Source of the DNA: Ruminococcus sp.
GTDB lineage: Bacteria > Bacillota > Clostridia > Oscillospirales > Ruminococcaceae
NCBI GenBank assembly: GCA_014799735.1
Contig: JAAVHL010000086.1
Coordinates: 1-36,589, forward strand
DNA: 36,589 nt
Direction: 5' to 3'
Shown: positions 11,201 to 18,979 of the stretch, piece by piece
Layout of the letters: each line of letters opens with the position of its first letter
How positions within the stretch are numbered: the first letter of the stretch is position 1
The notes under the pieces: model-generated
The model's database searches: none
Told to the model about the DNA's origin: nothing
Seen by the model: the letters and a program-made list of their open reading frames with translations, nothing else
Translations under genes and position numbers: made by a program

Positions 11201-12430
11201 CGTAACATTGTACTGTGCCGGAGTTCCTCCCCATATGTTTTTGTATGCCTCAACAAAAATCTTGTAATGATGACCGTAAGACAGATCGTTGCCGAACAGT
11301 GTTCTGACACTGCGGCTTATTTTAGGGTTTCCCTGCGCGTTCGGCGCTATTTCCTGTTTTCTTGCAACCATTCTGCTGGTAGCAAAATCGTAAAGATATA
11401 CAATATAGCCATCGGGATATTCGCCTTGAACTGTCACGCCGTCACGTATCATCTGCGGCTGAGTCCATTCGATATTAACGTCATTAATGCTGTCGGGATA
11501 ATATTCTTCCGTTGACATACCGGACGCGTCTGTGAGAGAAACATTCATTGCCGCCGCGTCAAAATGCGTGTCGGCCTTCCCCAGATCAGCTGTACCGCCC
11601 GACAGGCTCGTAACAGGAGCAAAGGTAGTTCCTCCCGAAGGAGTAAGTGTAGATGTTGTCTGACCGGGATTATCGGGGTCGTCAACATTCTGGAGGTATA
11701 CCCAAGCAGGAACTCTGAAAATCGGGTTGATCTTTATATTCAGATTATTTGTGTAGTCGCCGAGCTTGACTTCAAAATCCCTGACGCTTGTATTTGTGTT
11801 ATTTATTGATTGATCGTACAGATTCTTTCCGCTTTGGTCGTTGATAATGATATTATATCCGGAAACAAACTGGGTAAGTTCATACGTCGTACCGAAAATA
11901 TCAGTGTATGGTTTGCTTTCAAGCTCCCATGAAAGTCTTATATTTCCATAAGCTTTTATGGTATCGCCGATCTTAACGCCCTGATATCCGTAAGCCGCCG
12001 TATAGTCATTATCATGAACGACTAAATTTGAACCCTGCGTTGAGTCACGCCAGAAATTCTCCATCTGACCGTTGTATTCCAGCTGTATCGGACCCATTGC
12101 AGCTGAAACATCAAAGCTTATCCCCAGCTCGGGAACGAACATCATCATAAAGGCAGCCGCCAGAAAAGCAGACATAACGCGTCCCCAGAAAGGCTTCTTC
12201 ACATAAACGATATCGTCCTGCCTGCGGGCTCTGGATTTTTCCTGAGGCTTTCTGACGCCGAGGAAGTTTCCGTTCTTGTCCGACAGAGCAAGATCCGCGC
12301 GGCACAGCAAAGCGTACCACAGCTTCACGAACAGCTCCGCGACAACGCAGGGGAGCCACATAAGCTTATTTTTGCTGCGCTTTGCCTTTAAGCGGCGCAG
12401 TATCGCTTTTTTGGTATTAAAGTCCAGCAT
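8231..12430 (-). CDS. Large surface/secreted protein with multiple fibronectin type III repeats
   Basis: Repeated FN3-like units of the form L(T/S)WTAVKGAEGYxxY...HxGLxNGDxYTYYVxAYKTVNGxRVYS; hydrophobic segment SAFLAAAFMMMFVPELGISF after a long charged N-region; ATG 12430 preceded by GGAGG RBS. Confidence 0.88.
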   Translation of the reverse strand: MLDFNTKKAILRRLKAKRSKNKLMWLPCVVAELFVKLWYALLCRADLALSDKNGNFLGVRKPQEKSRARRQDDIVYVKKPFWGRVMSAFLAAAFMMMFVPELGISFDVSAAMGPIQLEYNGQMENFWRDSTQGSNLVVHDNDYTAAYGYQGVKIGDTIKAYGNIRLSWELESKPYTDIFGTTYELTQFVSGYNIIINDQSGKNLYDQSINNTNTSVRDFEVKLGDYTNNLNIKINPIFRVPAWVYLQNVDDPDNPGQTTSTLTPSGGTTFAPVTSLSGGTADLGKADTHFDAAAMNVSLTDASGMSTEEYYPDSINDVNIEWTQPQMIRDGVTVQGEYPDGYIVYLYDFATSRMVARKQEIAPNAQGNPKISRSVRTLFGNDLSYGHHYKIFVEAYKNIWGGTPAQYNVTNTGLVTSSLYAISLGETAIYNLYQSYPDDNRNLCQDLYVAPYIEFGNISYDKSSITVSWKKDTGSTYTGVEIYRSTVDIESDDLVNVLVTNASKPNNEYGLKKIGEYLEDRTLSHTDYDINKDTQYYYYIVPFITKTRNDTNRIRGTAARNGGSLQFNLTTVRISYTTDNGEVKLQWTQSRTQNNSYGNADGYKLEIFQKKRYNPDTKTLETIPDGSPAIFTDDTFGPNDLSYNHNGLFNGEVYTYVVTPYVNVNPQSGPPKPFYGPSTSVDVTVGGLLGVPENVTAECTADGEVTIKWDRVPNATGYTITYTDEYNGEVVTGTLDSKTTTKVHKGLLLDHVLTYEVTAYKTVTVQYESQTTYGEKSVPVKVKVGSTLARPQNLKATTTDGTVNISWSAVSGAKGYLLQYKYIKKDGTRIEFVNDIPQITDNVFDLTAAQYTHSGLSNGDRYTYRVLAYKDVSGETVYSPWSDEAWVIVGVPLDAPKDFSGTTTDGIVNLKWTAVKGAEGYMLYFRKNNGAWEEVDISKTSFQHTGLNNGDIYEYYVKAYKTVNGERVYSFDESNHLTFTIGDNLDSPKDFNVVTTDGQASLTWTAVKGAEGYIVYAYGGGRSYQFDVSRPAYVHTNLINGDSWTYYVVAYKTVNGTRVYSNPTKSITITTGISINAVIDLVATAGNRQVDLSWTAVKGAEGYVVYLYNSKTMEFEPITVISGTKYSHTGLKNGQKYTYMVAPYKTVNGERFYGEYSMSVTAIPSTGSVTDVDTVLNVKGTTPYGISHSEYIDASANHAAFDEAVDVYFTTNKESTDAVKDVLKNYADGLSSFIIYPFDISIYREGTKIEVEPNPGYTVTITMPIPDRLIAYRDYITVVHIGDGMVDTEEIRADDSAEDWIRTADTALEVLPCAIVDIDNIWCVQFVCSSFSPYALVIYKEHIQDISSGGGIINGDFAGIFNSGVLLSTTLPDIMPHNKKLKVVQGGKKRYRIKSVEKR
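8940..10370 (-). repeat. Coding tandem repeats (FN3 units, about 90-92 codon period)
   Basis: Near-identical DNA blocks such as CCCTCCGCGCCCTTGACGG at 9126, 9396 (CCCTCCGCACCCTTGACGG) and about 9672 (CCCTCAGCGCCCTTTACCG), spacings about 270 and 276 nt. Confidence 0.75.
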
Positions 12431-12599
12431 AAATACCTCCACATATTACATAGGACATAAAGCGTCCGTCAAATTATTTTTAAAGACAATAAGCCATTGT
12501 TATAATAATACCATATTTTCATAAAAAAGTAAAGGAATTTATATCGGCAATTTTGCACAAATTTACACACCGATCATCAATATTTTGTATAAAATCCGA

Positions 12600-12773
12600 T
12601 CATATTTGTTTTCTGACCACGCCGTACTCGTCGTCAAGACGGTACCAGTGACATTCGCCGCTGCCGCCGCTGAGAAATCTTCCCATTTCGTCCTCGTCAA
12701 GATCGGCGGCGCAGACGTACTGCTCCCAGTCCTCGTCGTAAACGTAATTCACACAGCTTTCGCATTCGCTCAT
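12600..12773 (-). CDS. Small acidic Cys-containing protein, DUF6472-like (not in supplied track because shorter than 60 aa)
   Basis: Translated by hand: MSECESCVNYVYDEDWEQYVCAADLDEDEMGRFLSGGSGECHWYRLDDEYGVVRKQI; ATGA 4-nt overlap with the sfsA stop. Confidence 0.75.
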   Translation of the reverse strand: MSECESCVNYVYDEDWEQYVCAADLDEDEMGRFLSGGSGECHWYRLDDEYGVVRKQI

Positions 12774-13444
12774 AGCTTTATCTCCACCTTGTTCCTTATT
12801 TTCATGCTGTCGGGAGTTACCTTGCAGTCGTAAGCCATAAGCCGCACTCCGCGCTCTGCCGCAAGCCTTAAAGCCTGTCCGAACTCCGGGTGAGTGATAT
12901 CGTTCGGCTTAAAGTACCGCACGTCCTCCATCTGTATCACGAAAAGCAGATACGTCTCAAAGCCCTCGTCAAGACACCTTGTCAGCTCGTTTATATGCTT
13001 CACGCCCCTCTCCGTGGGAGCGTCGGGAAACATCACCGCGCCGTCCTCTTCAAGTGTAACGCCCTTTACCTCAAGCAGTATTTTCCTGCCGCCCTGCTCT
13101 ATGTAAAAATCAAACCGCGAGTTTCCGTAGCTGTGCTCCGGCTTTATCGTCCCGCCGGGAAAAATCGCCGGCAGGAACTCTCCCGCCGCAATGTTCGGCG
13201 CGCCGCTGTCCATGTTGATAAGCCTGTCTCCTTTTTGAACAGCCACAAGGTCGTACAGGGTTTTCCTTTTTGCGGACTGCTCCGCCTTTTCCAGCCAGAC
13301 CTGCGCGCCCTCTGTAAGAAGCTCCCTGCACCGTCCCGTGTTTTTCACGTGGCATATCTCGGTTTTCCCGCCGATATCAACGTGCGCCACAAATCTGTTG
13401 GGACGGGAAACAAACCGTCCCTCAACGATATTTTTATATCTCAC
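12770..13444 (-). CDS. sfsA: Sugar fermentation stimulation protein SfsA homologue (DNA/RNA nuclease SfsA)
   Basis: Motifs RFVAHVDIGG, CHVKNTGRCRELL, YDLVAVQKGDRLINMDSGAPN, SRFDFYIEQGGRKILLEVKGVTLEEDGAVMFPDAPTERGVKHINEL. Confidence 0.95.
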   Translation of the reverse strand: MRYKNIVEGRFVSRPNRFVAHVDIGGKTEICHVKNTGRCRELLTEGAQVWLEKAEQSAKRKTLYDLVAVQKGDRLINMDSGAPNIAAGEFLPAIFPGGTIKPEHSYGNSRFDFYIEQGGRKILLEVKGVTLEEDGAVMFPDAPTERGVKHINELTRCLDEGFETYLLFVIQMEDVRYFKPNDITHPEFGQALRLAAERGVRLMAYDCKVTPDSMKIRNKVEIKL

Positions 13445-13462
13445 CCTATCACCCTAAACAAA

Positions 13463-13504
13463 ACGATATCCGGGGAAATTTCCGCTTTGTCCCCAAGATA
13501 TCGT
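13463..13504 (-). terminator. Intrinsic terminator of the parA-like/ComFB-like unit
   Basis: ACGATATC...GATATCGT arms with inner GGGG/CCCC; - strand reading is followed by TTTTGTTT. Confidence 0.75.
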
Positions 13505-13514
13505 CCCAAAGTAT

Positions 13515-14033
13515 TCAGTTGACAATTTTGTGCCTCGGAAACCGTCTCCGCTGTATCGCAAGCCTGATAAGCGTGCAGAGAACCTCTCTTCGGCTCTGCA
13601 TTTTCATTCTGTCGGCGCGGCGCAGGTCGTCCTTGCCGTTGACCCTTATTTTCAGCGTGGGAACCGCGTCAATGGCGTCCGCCATTGCCTCCGCGTAGCA
13701 CACCGCGCAGCGGCAGCAGTTGAATCTTTCCAGCACCTGCGGCAGAAGCTCTGTCACAAGCTCGCCGGTAATGTCTATCTCCGCGCCGTTAGCACCCTTG
13801 CGGACGCTTTTCGACGTTATTCTCTCCACCTTAAAGCTGCTGTCCAGAATAGGGTTTGGAGCGGTCTTCTTGCCGCCCGTCAGAAGCCGCATGACCGCTT
13901 CGGTCTTGTTGGACTTTGCACCCTTCGCGCTTTTAGCCGTTTTTTCAGCTTTAGCGGTTTTCTTTGTATTTTCGGTTATTTCGGTATCTGCGTCCTTTTC
14001 GCTCTTTGCAGTTTTTGCAGATTTTCCCGCCAT
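13515..14033 (-). CDS. ComFB-like (late competence family) protein with a Lys/Ala-rich N-terminal tail
   Basis: C-terminal motif ELVTELLPQVLERFNCCRCAVCYAEAMADAIDAVPTLKIRV resembles the ComFB Cys cluster (CCxCxxC...A.AL..LP); low-complexity MAGKSAKTAKSEKDADTEITENTKKTAKAEKTAKSAKGAKSNK tail. Confidence 0.55.
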   Translation of the reverse strand: MAGKSAKTAKSEKDADTEITENTKKTAKAEKTAKSAKGAKSNKTEAVMRLLTGGKKTAPNPILDSSFKVERITSKSVRKGANGAEIDITGELVTELLPQVLERFNCCRCAVCYAEAMADAIDAVPTLKIRVNGKDDLRRADRMKMQSRREVLCTLIRLAIQRRRFPRHKIVN

Positions 14034-14052
14034 ATTTCAGGATCCTTTCGGT

Positions 14053-14856
14053 TTAATTGTTTTTCTTTCTTCTAAGGCCAATAACTGTCCGTTCCTCGTC
14101 GAAGGCCTCGGGGTACAGGAGCTTCGCCAGCCTTACATAATCCTTTGCCGCCTTGCAGCCGGGAGAATATGTGGTAAGCACCTCCTGATGAGCGGGAGCC
14201 TCCGCCGCCGCCACCGAAACGGATATCTTCACGTCCAGCACCTGCGTCTTGAGCTGTTCCGCGACTATCTCCACCATTTCCGCAACCTCTTCGGCAAGGG
14301 TCTGCTTCTTGATGTATTTTGTAAGCAGTATCCCGCGGACATTCAGTCTTTTATTGTAGTATTTCTTAACGGCTGTAATAGTCTCCTTAAGCTGAGCGAT
14401 ACCCTGAAGCGACAGTATTTCGGGGGTCATGGGGATAATAAGGTCGTCCGCCGCGGTATAGGCGTTTATCGTCAGTATGGACAGCGCAGGAGGCGTGTCT
14501 ATTATGATATAGTCGTAGCTGTATCTGATTATTTTCAGAATATCCTTTAAAATGAACTCCCTGCGTTCGGATGTAAGCTCCAGCTCGCTTCCCGAAAGCA
14601 GAATATTTGACGTTATAACATCGCATATGTGGGTAGTTTTTACAGCCTCCCTTATATCGCACGCGCCCGTCATAACGTCGTGTATGGTATAGCCGTCGTC
14701 CTCCGCGCCCAAGGAAAAGGAAAGATTTCCCTGCGGATCCATATCAATGCACAGGACGCGCTTGTCCTCGCCGCGGAAAATACCGGCAAGCGCGGCGCAG
14801 GTAGTGGTTTTTCCCACACCGCCCTTTTGGTTTGTAACAACAATAACAGTCGCCAT
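14053..14856 (-). CDS. ParA/Soj/MinD-like P-loop ATPase (AAA_31-type)
   Basis: MATVIVVTNQKGGVGKTTTCAALAG (deviant Walker A), VLCIDMDPQGNLSFSLGAE, YDYIIIDTPPALSILTINAYTAAD. Confidence 0.93.
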   Translation of the reverse strand: MATVIVVTNQKGGVGKTTTCAALAGIFRGEDKRVLCIDMDPQGNLSFSLGAEDDGYTIHDVMTGACDIREAVKTTHICDVITSNILLSGSELELTSERREFILKDILKIIRYSYDYIIIDTPPALSILTINAYTAADDLIIPMTPEILSLQGIAQLKETITAVKKYYNKRLNVRGILLTKYIKKQTLAEEVAEMVEIVAEQLKTQVLDVKISVSVAAAEAPAHQEVLTTYSPGCKAAKDYVRLAKLLYPEAFDEERTVIGLRRKKNN

Positions 14857-14910
14857 ATATGAACATTTTCCCGTTAGAGAAAATGTGTACTCCTTCCTAA
14901 CGTATGTTTA

Positions 14911-14946
14911 AAATGACATGACTGTAAAATGACATGAATGTCATTT
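14911..14946. promoter_or_regulatory. Direct plus inverted repeat of AAATGACAT upstream of the ParA-like gene
   Basis: AAATGACATG (14911-14920) followed by AAATGACAT-GA-ATGTCATTT (14927-14946). Confidence 0.5.
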
Positions 14947-15099
14947 ACGGTTTTTTTTTTTTTATATTCCGAGCTTAAATTTAGCTTCACTCAATTCGAG
15001 GAAAACAAAAGCTTTATGACAAGGCTCCTTTCGGGAGGTGCCGCTCCCGGACGGAGAAACGTTCCCGCAAAGGTCGGCCTCCCATTTCGGATATATTTT

Positions 15100-15774
15100 T
15101 TACAAATTCTGCTGCCGCCGCTTCTTTTCCTCAAGAACGCGCCTGCGCTCTCTTTCCATTACCTGACAGTCGAATATGAACCTTGCCAGACGTTCCTCCT
15201 GAGACTGGCTCAGATCGAGGAAACGGCAGCCGTAGCCCTCTACCTCACCGCTGTCTGTAAGCTGAACTCTCAGTATCTCCGTCAGCAGCTTCATCTCCCC
15301 GTCAAGGAAGCTGAGCATTACCTGGTCGCCCGCCTCAAAGGTGGAATTGGACGAAAAGAAAACGCCTCCCAGATTAAGGTTGATGATATGAAGCTCCACA
15401 GGGTCGTCGAAAGCGAACATTTCCTCTCCCCTTATGTAAAAGGTGGAGAGACCGCTCATGTCCACCACAACCTTGAAGCTTCTGCGTCTTTCCTTGAGCA
15501 CCTCGCCCTCGCCCACATGGAAGTTTATCTGGTACTCGGTACACAGATCGACCGACGTATTGTACTTAACGCGGTCGCCGTTCAGGTACTCAAAAATGAT
15601 CTCCACGGGTTCGTCCTGAGTAATAAGCGGAAAGTCGTTTCCTCTCAGCATGACCAGGTCTTTTCCCTTTATCTTGAAAAAGTCCTTCGGAAACGAAACC
15701 GACTTCGTAGCCAGAAGCATTCTGCCGCGCAGATTATAGACCAGTACTCTGCTGATTTTATCCTTGTTTATCAT
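15100..15774 (-). CDS. PilZ-domain protein (putative c-di-GMP binding, YcgR-like N-domain)
   Basis: ERRRSFKVVVDMSG (R-x3-R-like), LHIINLNLGGVFFSSNSTFEAGDQVMLSF (D/NxSxxG-like region) and GYGCRFLDLSQSQEERLARFIF. ATG at 15774 preceded by AAGGGGA RBS. Confidence 0.75.
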   Translation of the reverse strand: MINKDKISRVLVYNLRGRMLLATKSVSFPKDFFKIKGKDLVMLRGNDFPLITQDEPVEIIFEYLNGDRVKYNTSVDLCTEYQINFHVGEGEVLKERRRSFKVVVDMSGLSTFYIRGEEMFAFDDPVELHIINLNLGGVFFSSNSTFEAGDQVMLSFLDGEMKLLTEILRVQLTDSGEVEGYGCRFLDLSQSQEERLARFIFDCQVMERERRRVLEEKKRRQQNL

Positions 15775-16044
15775 AATACGGTATCCCCTTAGCCGAATTT
15801 TTTCAATCACTATTATTATACAAAAAAAAATCTGATTTTGCAATAGAATTTTTTCATCTTATGAAATTTATAAAATATCGGGGCATTTTTTTGTGTAAAA
15901 TACAATAAAATTTCCGCACGCTATATACAAAGTCAAAGAAAAATGATATAATATATTAAGTTATATATTTTTGTACATAATTTTGAAAATAATTTTAAAA
16001 AATTACCGCCGCACTGCTTAGGCGCTGCGGTGTAAAGGAGTCTC

Positions 16045-16635
16045 ATGGAAAAACGCTTCTTATATCTCGTCCTCACAAGGACTGGTACATTGCCGTCGAA
16101 GATCATAGGCTTTGTGACGGGCAAAAGATATACCCATGTTTCGATAGCATCCGATGAGCTGCTTACAGAAATGTACAGCTTCTGCCGCGACAAAAAGGAA
16201 GCTCCCCTGCCCGCAGGCTTTAACCGCGAAGACCTTTTCACCGAGGTGTTCGGAGCCTGCAAGACTATCCCCGGAGAGGTTTACCGCCTGCCCGTTAACG
16301 ACGAGCAGCTTGAACGCTACAATGATGTGATACGCCACTTTATCCTCAACCGCGGCTCATACTCCTACGACGTGGGAGCGCTTCTGCCTATGGCTCTGCA
16401 TATCCCCTACAAGCTCAGGAACCGCTTCGTCTGCTCGGTATGGGTGGGCTTCGTTCTGGGCAAAAGCGGAGTAAAGCACAACATTGACAAGCAGCCCTCC
16501 CTTATAGAGCCGGAGGATTTCCGCAGCATTGAGGGCGCGGAGCTTGTCTACCGCGGCGATATGAAAAAATACAGGGACTATATAACCAAAAAGAACGGCG
16601 GGACTGTCCCGCTCAGCGGCAGCGAAACGGCCTGA
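16045..16635 (+). CDS. Putative permuted NlpC/P60 (YiiX/YebB-like) fold protein
   Basis: TGKRYTHVSIASDE (candidate His) and NRFVCSVWVGFVLGKSG (candidate Cys) in permuted order; RBS AAAGGAG. Confidence 0.5.
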   Translation: MEKRFLYLVLTRTGTLPSKIIGFVTGKRYTHVSIASDELLTEMYSFCRDKKEAPLPAGFNREDLFTEVFGACKTIPGEVYRLPVNDEQLERYNDVIRHFILNRGSYSYDVGALLPMALHIPYKLRNRFVCSVWVGFVLGKSGVKHNIDKQPSLIEPEDFRSIEGAELVYRGDMKKYRDYITKKNGGTVPLSGSETA

Positions 16636-16653
16636 TCCCGGAGGAGGATAATT

Positions 16654-17385
16654 GTGCGCAAGATGATAAGGGTCAACGAAAAACGTCTGGCCGCAAAATA
16701 CAACAGGCGTATCTTCCTCGCCGCTCTTCCCGCGGTAAGTATGGCGGTATCGCTTCTGGTGGTCGTTCTGCTTTTTGTAACGGGGCTTGACAAGGAGCTC
16801 CCACAGGAGATGTACAGGACGATTTTTTATGTCGCCTATGCCGCCTGTGCTTACGGCTTTGTTGTCTGTCTTGTCGGCTCTGCCGCCGCGGAGATACTTA
16901 TCCGCGCCCACCGCGAGCATACCTATATCCACATTTCGGGCTCGGTAATGGTGGTCTCACAGCACACCAGAGCGGTCTATCAGGACGGCAAATGGGTACA
17001 CTACAAAAAAATGTGGGTGATAAAGCTTGCCGACGTGACGAACGTTGAGTGCATACGAAATCACCTTACTATAAACGCCGAAGCGAGATATTTCAACGAG
17101 GACGCAAGCTGGCTTGGCTACTCCGAAACGGAGGACGGCATTTCCTTTGACCGCTGGTGGTACGACGTCAACGGCGGCAGAATAGTCAGCACGGTTGAGG
17201 TGACCGATTTCTACACCTACGGCGACCGCATAGCGCGGCATATCGACCACTGCGCCAACAAGACGCGCGAGCGGAATCTGCGCCGCGAACGCTTCCGTCA
17301 GGAAATGCTGGAGATAGCCAAGGGTGTAAAGCACCCCAAAAGGATCAGGGACAAATACAAGCCCCAAAAAAAGCGTTACCGATAA
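16654..17385 (+). CDS. Two-TM membrane protein of unknown function
   Basis: GTG start after GGAGGA; hydrophobic segments FLAALPAVSMAVSLLVVVLLFV and IFYVAYAACAYGFVVCLVGSAAAEILI; basic C-terminus. Confidence 0.7.
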   Translation: MRKMIRVNEKRLAAKYNRRIFLAALPAVSMAVSLLVVVLLFVTGLDKELPQEMYRTIFYVAYAACAYGFVVCLVGSAAAEILIRAHREHTYIHISGSVMVVSQHTRAVYQDGKWVHYKKMWVIKLADVTNVECIRNHLTINAEARYFNEDASWLGYSETEDGISFDRWWYDVNGGRIVSTVEVTDFYTYGDRIARHIDHCANKTRERNLRRERFRQEMLEIAKGVKHPKRIRDKYKPQKKRYR

Positions 17386-17484
17386 AGGCTGAGCCTTTAC
17401 CCTTGCCGCCGCAATTTGCCGGTAAGGGCGGTTGTTCTTCCGAAACGAAAGCAGCTTCCGCATCGTTATATGTCAAGCGACAGG

Positions 17485-18852
17485 CTACTTCTTTTTGCCG
17501 AATATACTTTTAGTATAATTATTTAAACACTCCGCCGCCTCGCCGCCGAGAAGCAGCACCGACGACAGGTTTATCACCAACATGAACCAGTTGAGCAGAT
17601 CGGCTGCTCCCCAGACGAGGGAAAGCTCGGTAACCGCGCCGAGAAAAGCCGCGGCAGTGTAGAGTATCCTATAGACGAAAACCGCCTCGGAGCTTTTGGC
17701 TCTGAATATATAGCGGACGCATTTTTCTCCGTAAAAATACCAGCCCAGCAGGGTGCAGACAGCAAATATCACCGTCGAGACGGAGGCGAAAACTGCGGCA
17801 AAGCTTCCAAGCCCGCGCCTGAAGCCCTCGGTTACCATGGCAAGACCCTCCGCTCCCGAAGCGTCCGCGCCTGTGAGCAGGATAACAAAGGCGGTTGCGG
17901 TGCAGCATATAAGCGTGTCGATGACTATTTCCGCGGCTGCCCACATTCCCATTTTCACGGGCTCGGTACAGCCTGTTTCGGTGTGTACAAGCACAGAGCT
18001 TCCCATGCCCGCCTCGTTGGAAAAGACCCCTCGGCGCAGTCCCACGGTGACGGCTTTTTTCAGAGCAGCCCCGCAGAGGCCTCCCGCAATTTGTGAATAA
18101 CCTATTGCGGATTCAAATATCAACTTTAATGCTTCAATAATATTTTTGCCAAATAATACTATTACTATAATTGCTCCCGCTATGTAAAAAAGGGACACGG
18201 CGGGGATCATTTTTTCTGCCGCTGCGGCGACTTTTTTGCCTCCGCCGAATATTACCGCCCCGCAGAATAAAGCCGCGGCAAGTCCCGAAGCAACGGTGGG
18301 AACTCTGAACTCGGACATTGCAGCCGACAGCGCGTTGGTCTGGGTCATGTTCCCGATACCGAAGGAGGCCGCCGCGCAGGCAGCCGCATACACTATAGCA
18401 AGCTTCCCCGACCCTGTCGCACGCGCCACATAGGACATGGGGCTGTCCTCTTTGCCTTGGTATTTTGTTCCGAGAATATTTTCCGCAATGCCTGTCGCCG
18501 TTCCGAAAAGCGCCGCGGCCCACATCCAGAAAACCGCTCCCGCTCCGCCCACGGAAATGGCAGCTGCCACACCGATAATATTGCCTGTCCCCATTGAGGC
18601 CGCAAGAGCGGTTGACAATGCCTGAAACCGGGATATTTTCCCTTTTTGACTTTTATTATTTTTCTCTTTTTCAAAAAGCGTGGATTTAAAAATATATACT
18701 ATATGTATAATATTAAAGCCCTTGAAGCGCAGAGTGAAAAAAATTCCCGCACCGAAAACAAGAGCGATAGTTCCCGTTCCCCACAGGAAATTATTGAGTT
18801 TGCTGATAATATTGCAAATTGTATCATAGAATATTCCGTACACCCTGATCAC
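17485..18852 (-). CDS. Amino acid carrier, alanine/sodium:cation symporter (AGCS) family
   Basis: FQALSTALAASMGTGNIIGVAAAISVGGAGAVFWMWAAALFGTATGIAE, GVFSNEAGMGSSVLVHTE. Start uncertain: GTG at 18852 or GTG at 18843, the latter with better RBS spacing (GGGAG). Confidence 0.95.
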   Translation of the reverse strand: MIRVYGIFYDTICNIISKLNNFLWGTGTIALVFGAGIFFTLRFKGFNIIHIVYIFKSTLFEKEKNNKSQKGKISRFQALSTALAASMGTGNIIGVAAAISVGGAGAVFWMWAAALFGTATGIAENILGTKYQGKEDSPMSYVARATGSGKLAIVYAAACAAASFGIGNMTQTNALSAAMSEFRVPTVASGLAAALFCGAVIFGGGKKVAAAAEKMIPAVSLFYIAGAIIVIVLFGKNIIEALKLIFESAIGYSQIAGGLCGAALKKAVTVGLRRGVFSNEAGMGSSVLVHTETGCTEPVKMGMWAAAEIVIDTLICCTATAFVILLTGADASGAEGLAMVTEGFRRGLGSFAAVFASVSTVIFAVCTLLGWYFYGEKCVRYIFRAKSSEAVFVYRILYTAAAFLGAVTELSLVWGAADLLNWFMLVINLSSVLLLGGEAAECLNNYTKSIFGKKK

Positions 18853-18979
18853 TCCCGCTGAAAATATTCGACAGCCGCTTTTTTGCGGCTGAAACGTGAT
18901 ATACTATATATATTGCAGACCCGCGGGACGATCGCGTCTCCCCACATAAATCACAAGACAAACGAGGTTTTTGATCGCT

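Noticed and set aside
18872-18891. CAGCCGC-tttttt-GCGGCTG hairpin between the AGCS symporter and the PH-domain genes
   Set aside because: Lies between divergent genes, too little evidence to assign a function; could be a 5' leader element or chance.
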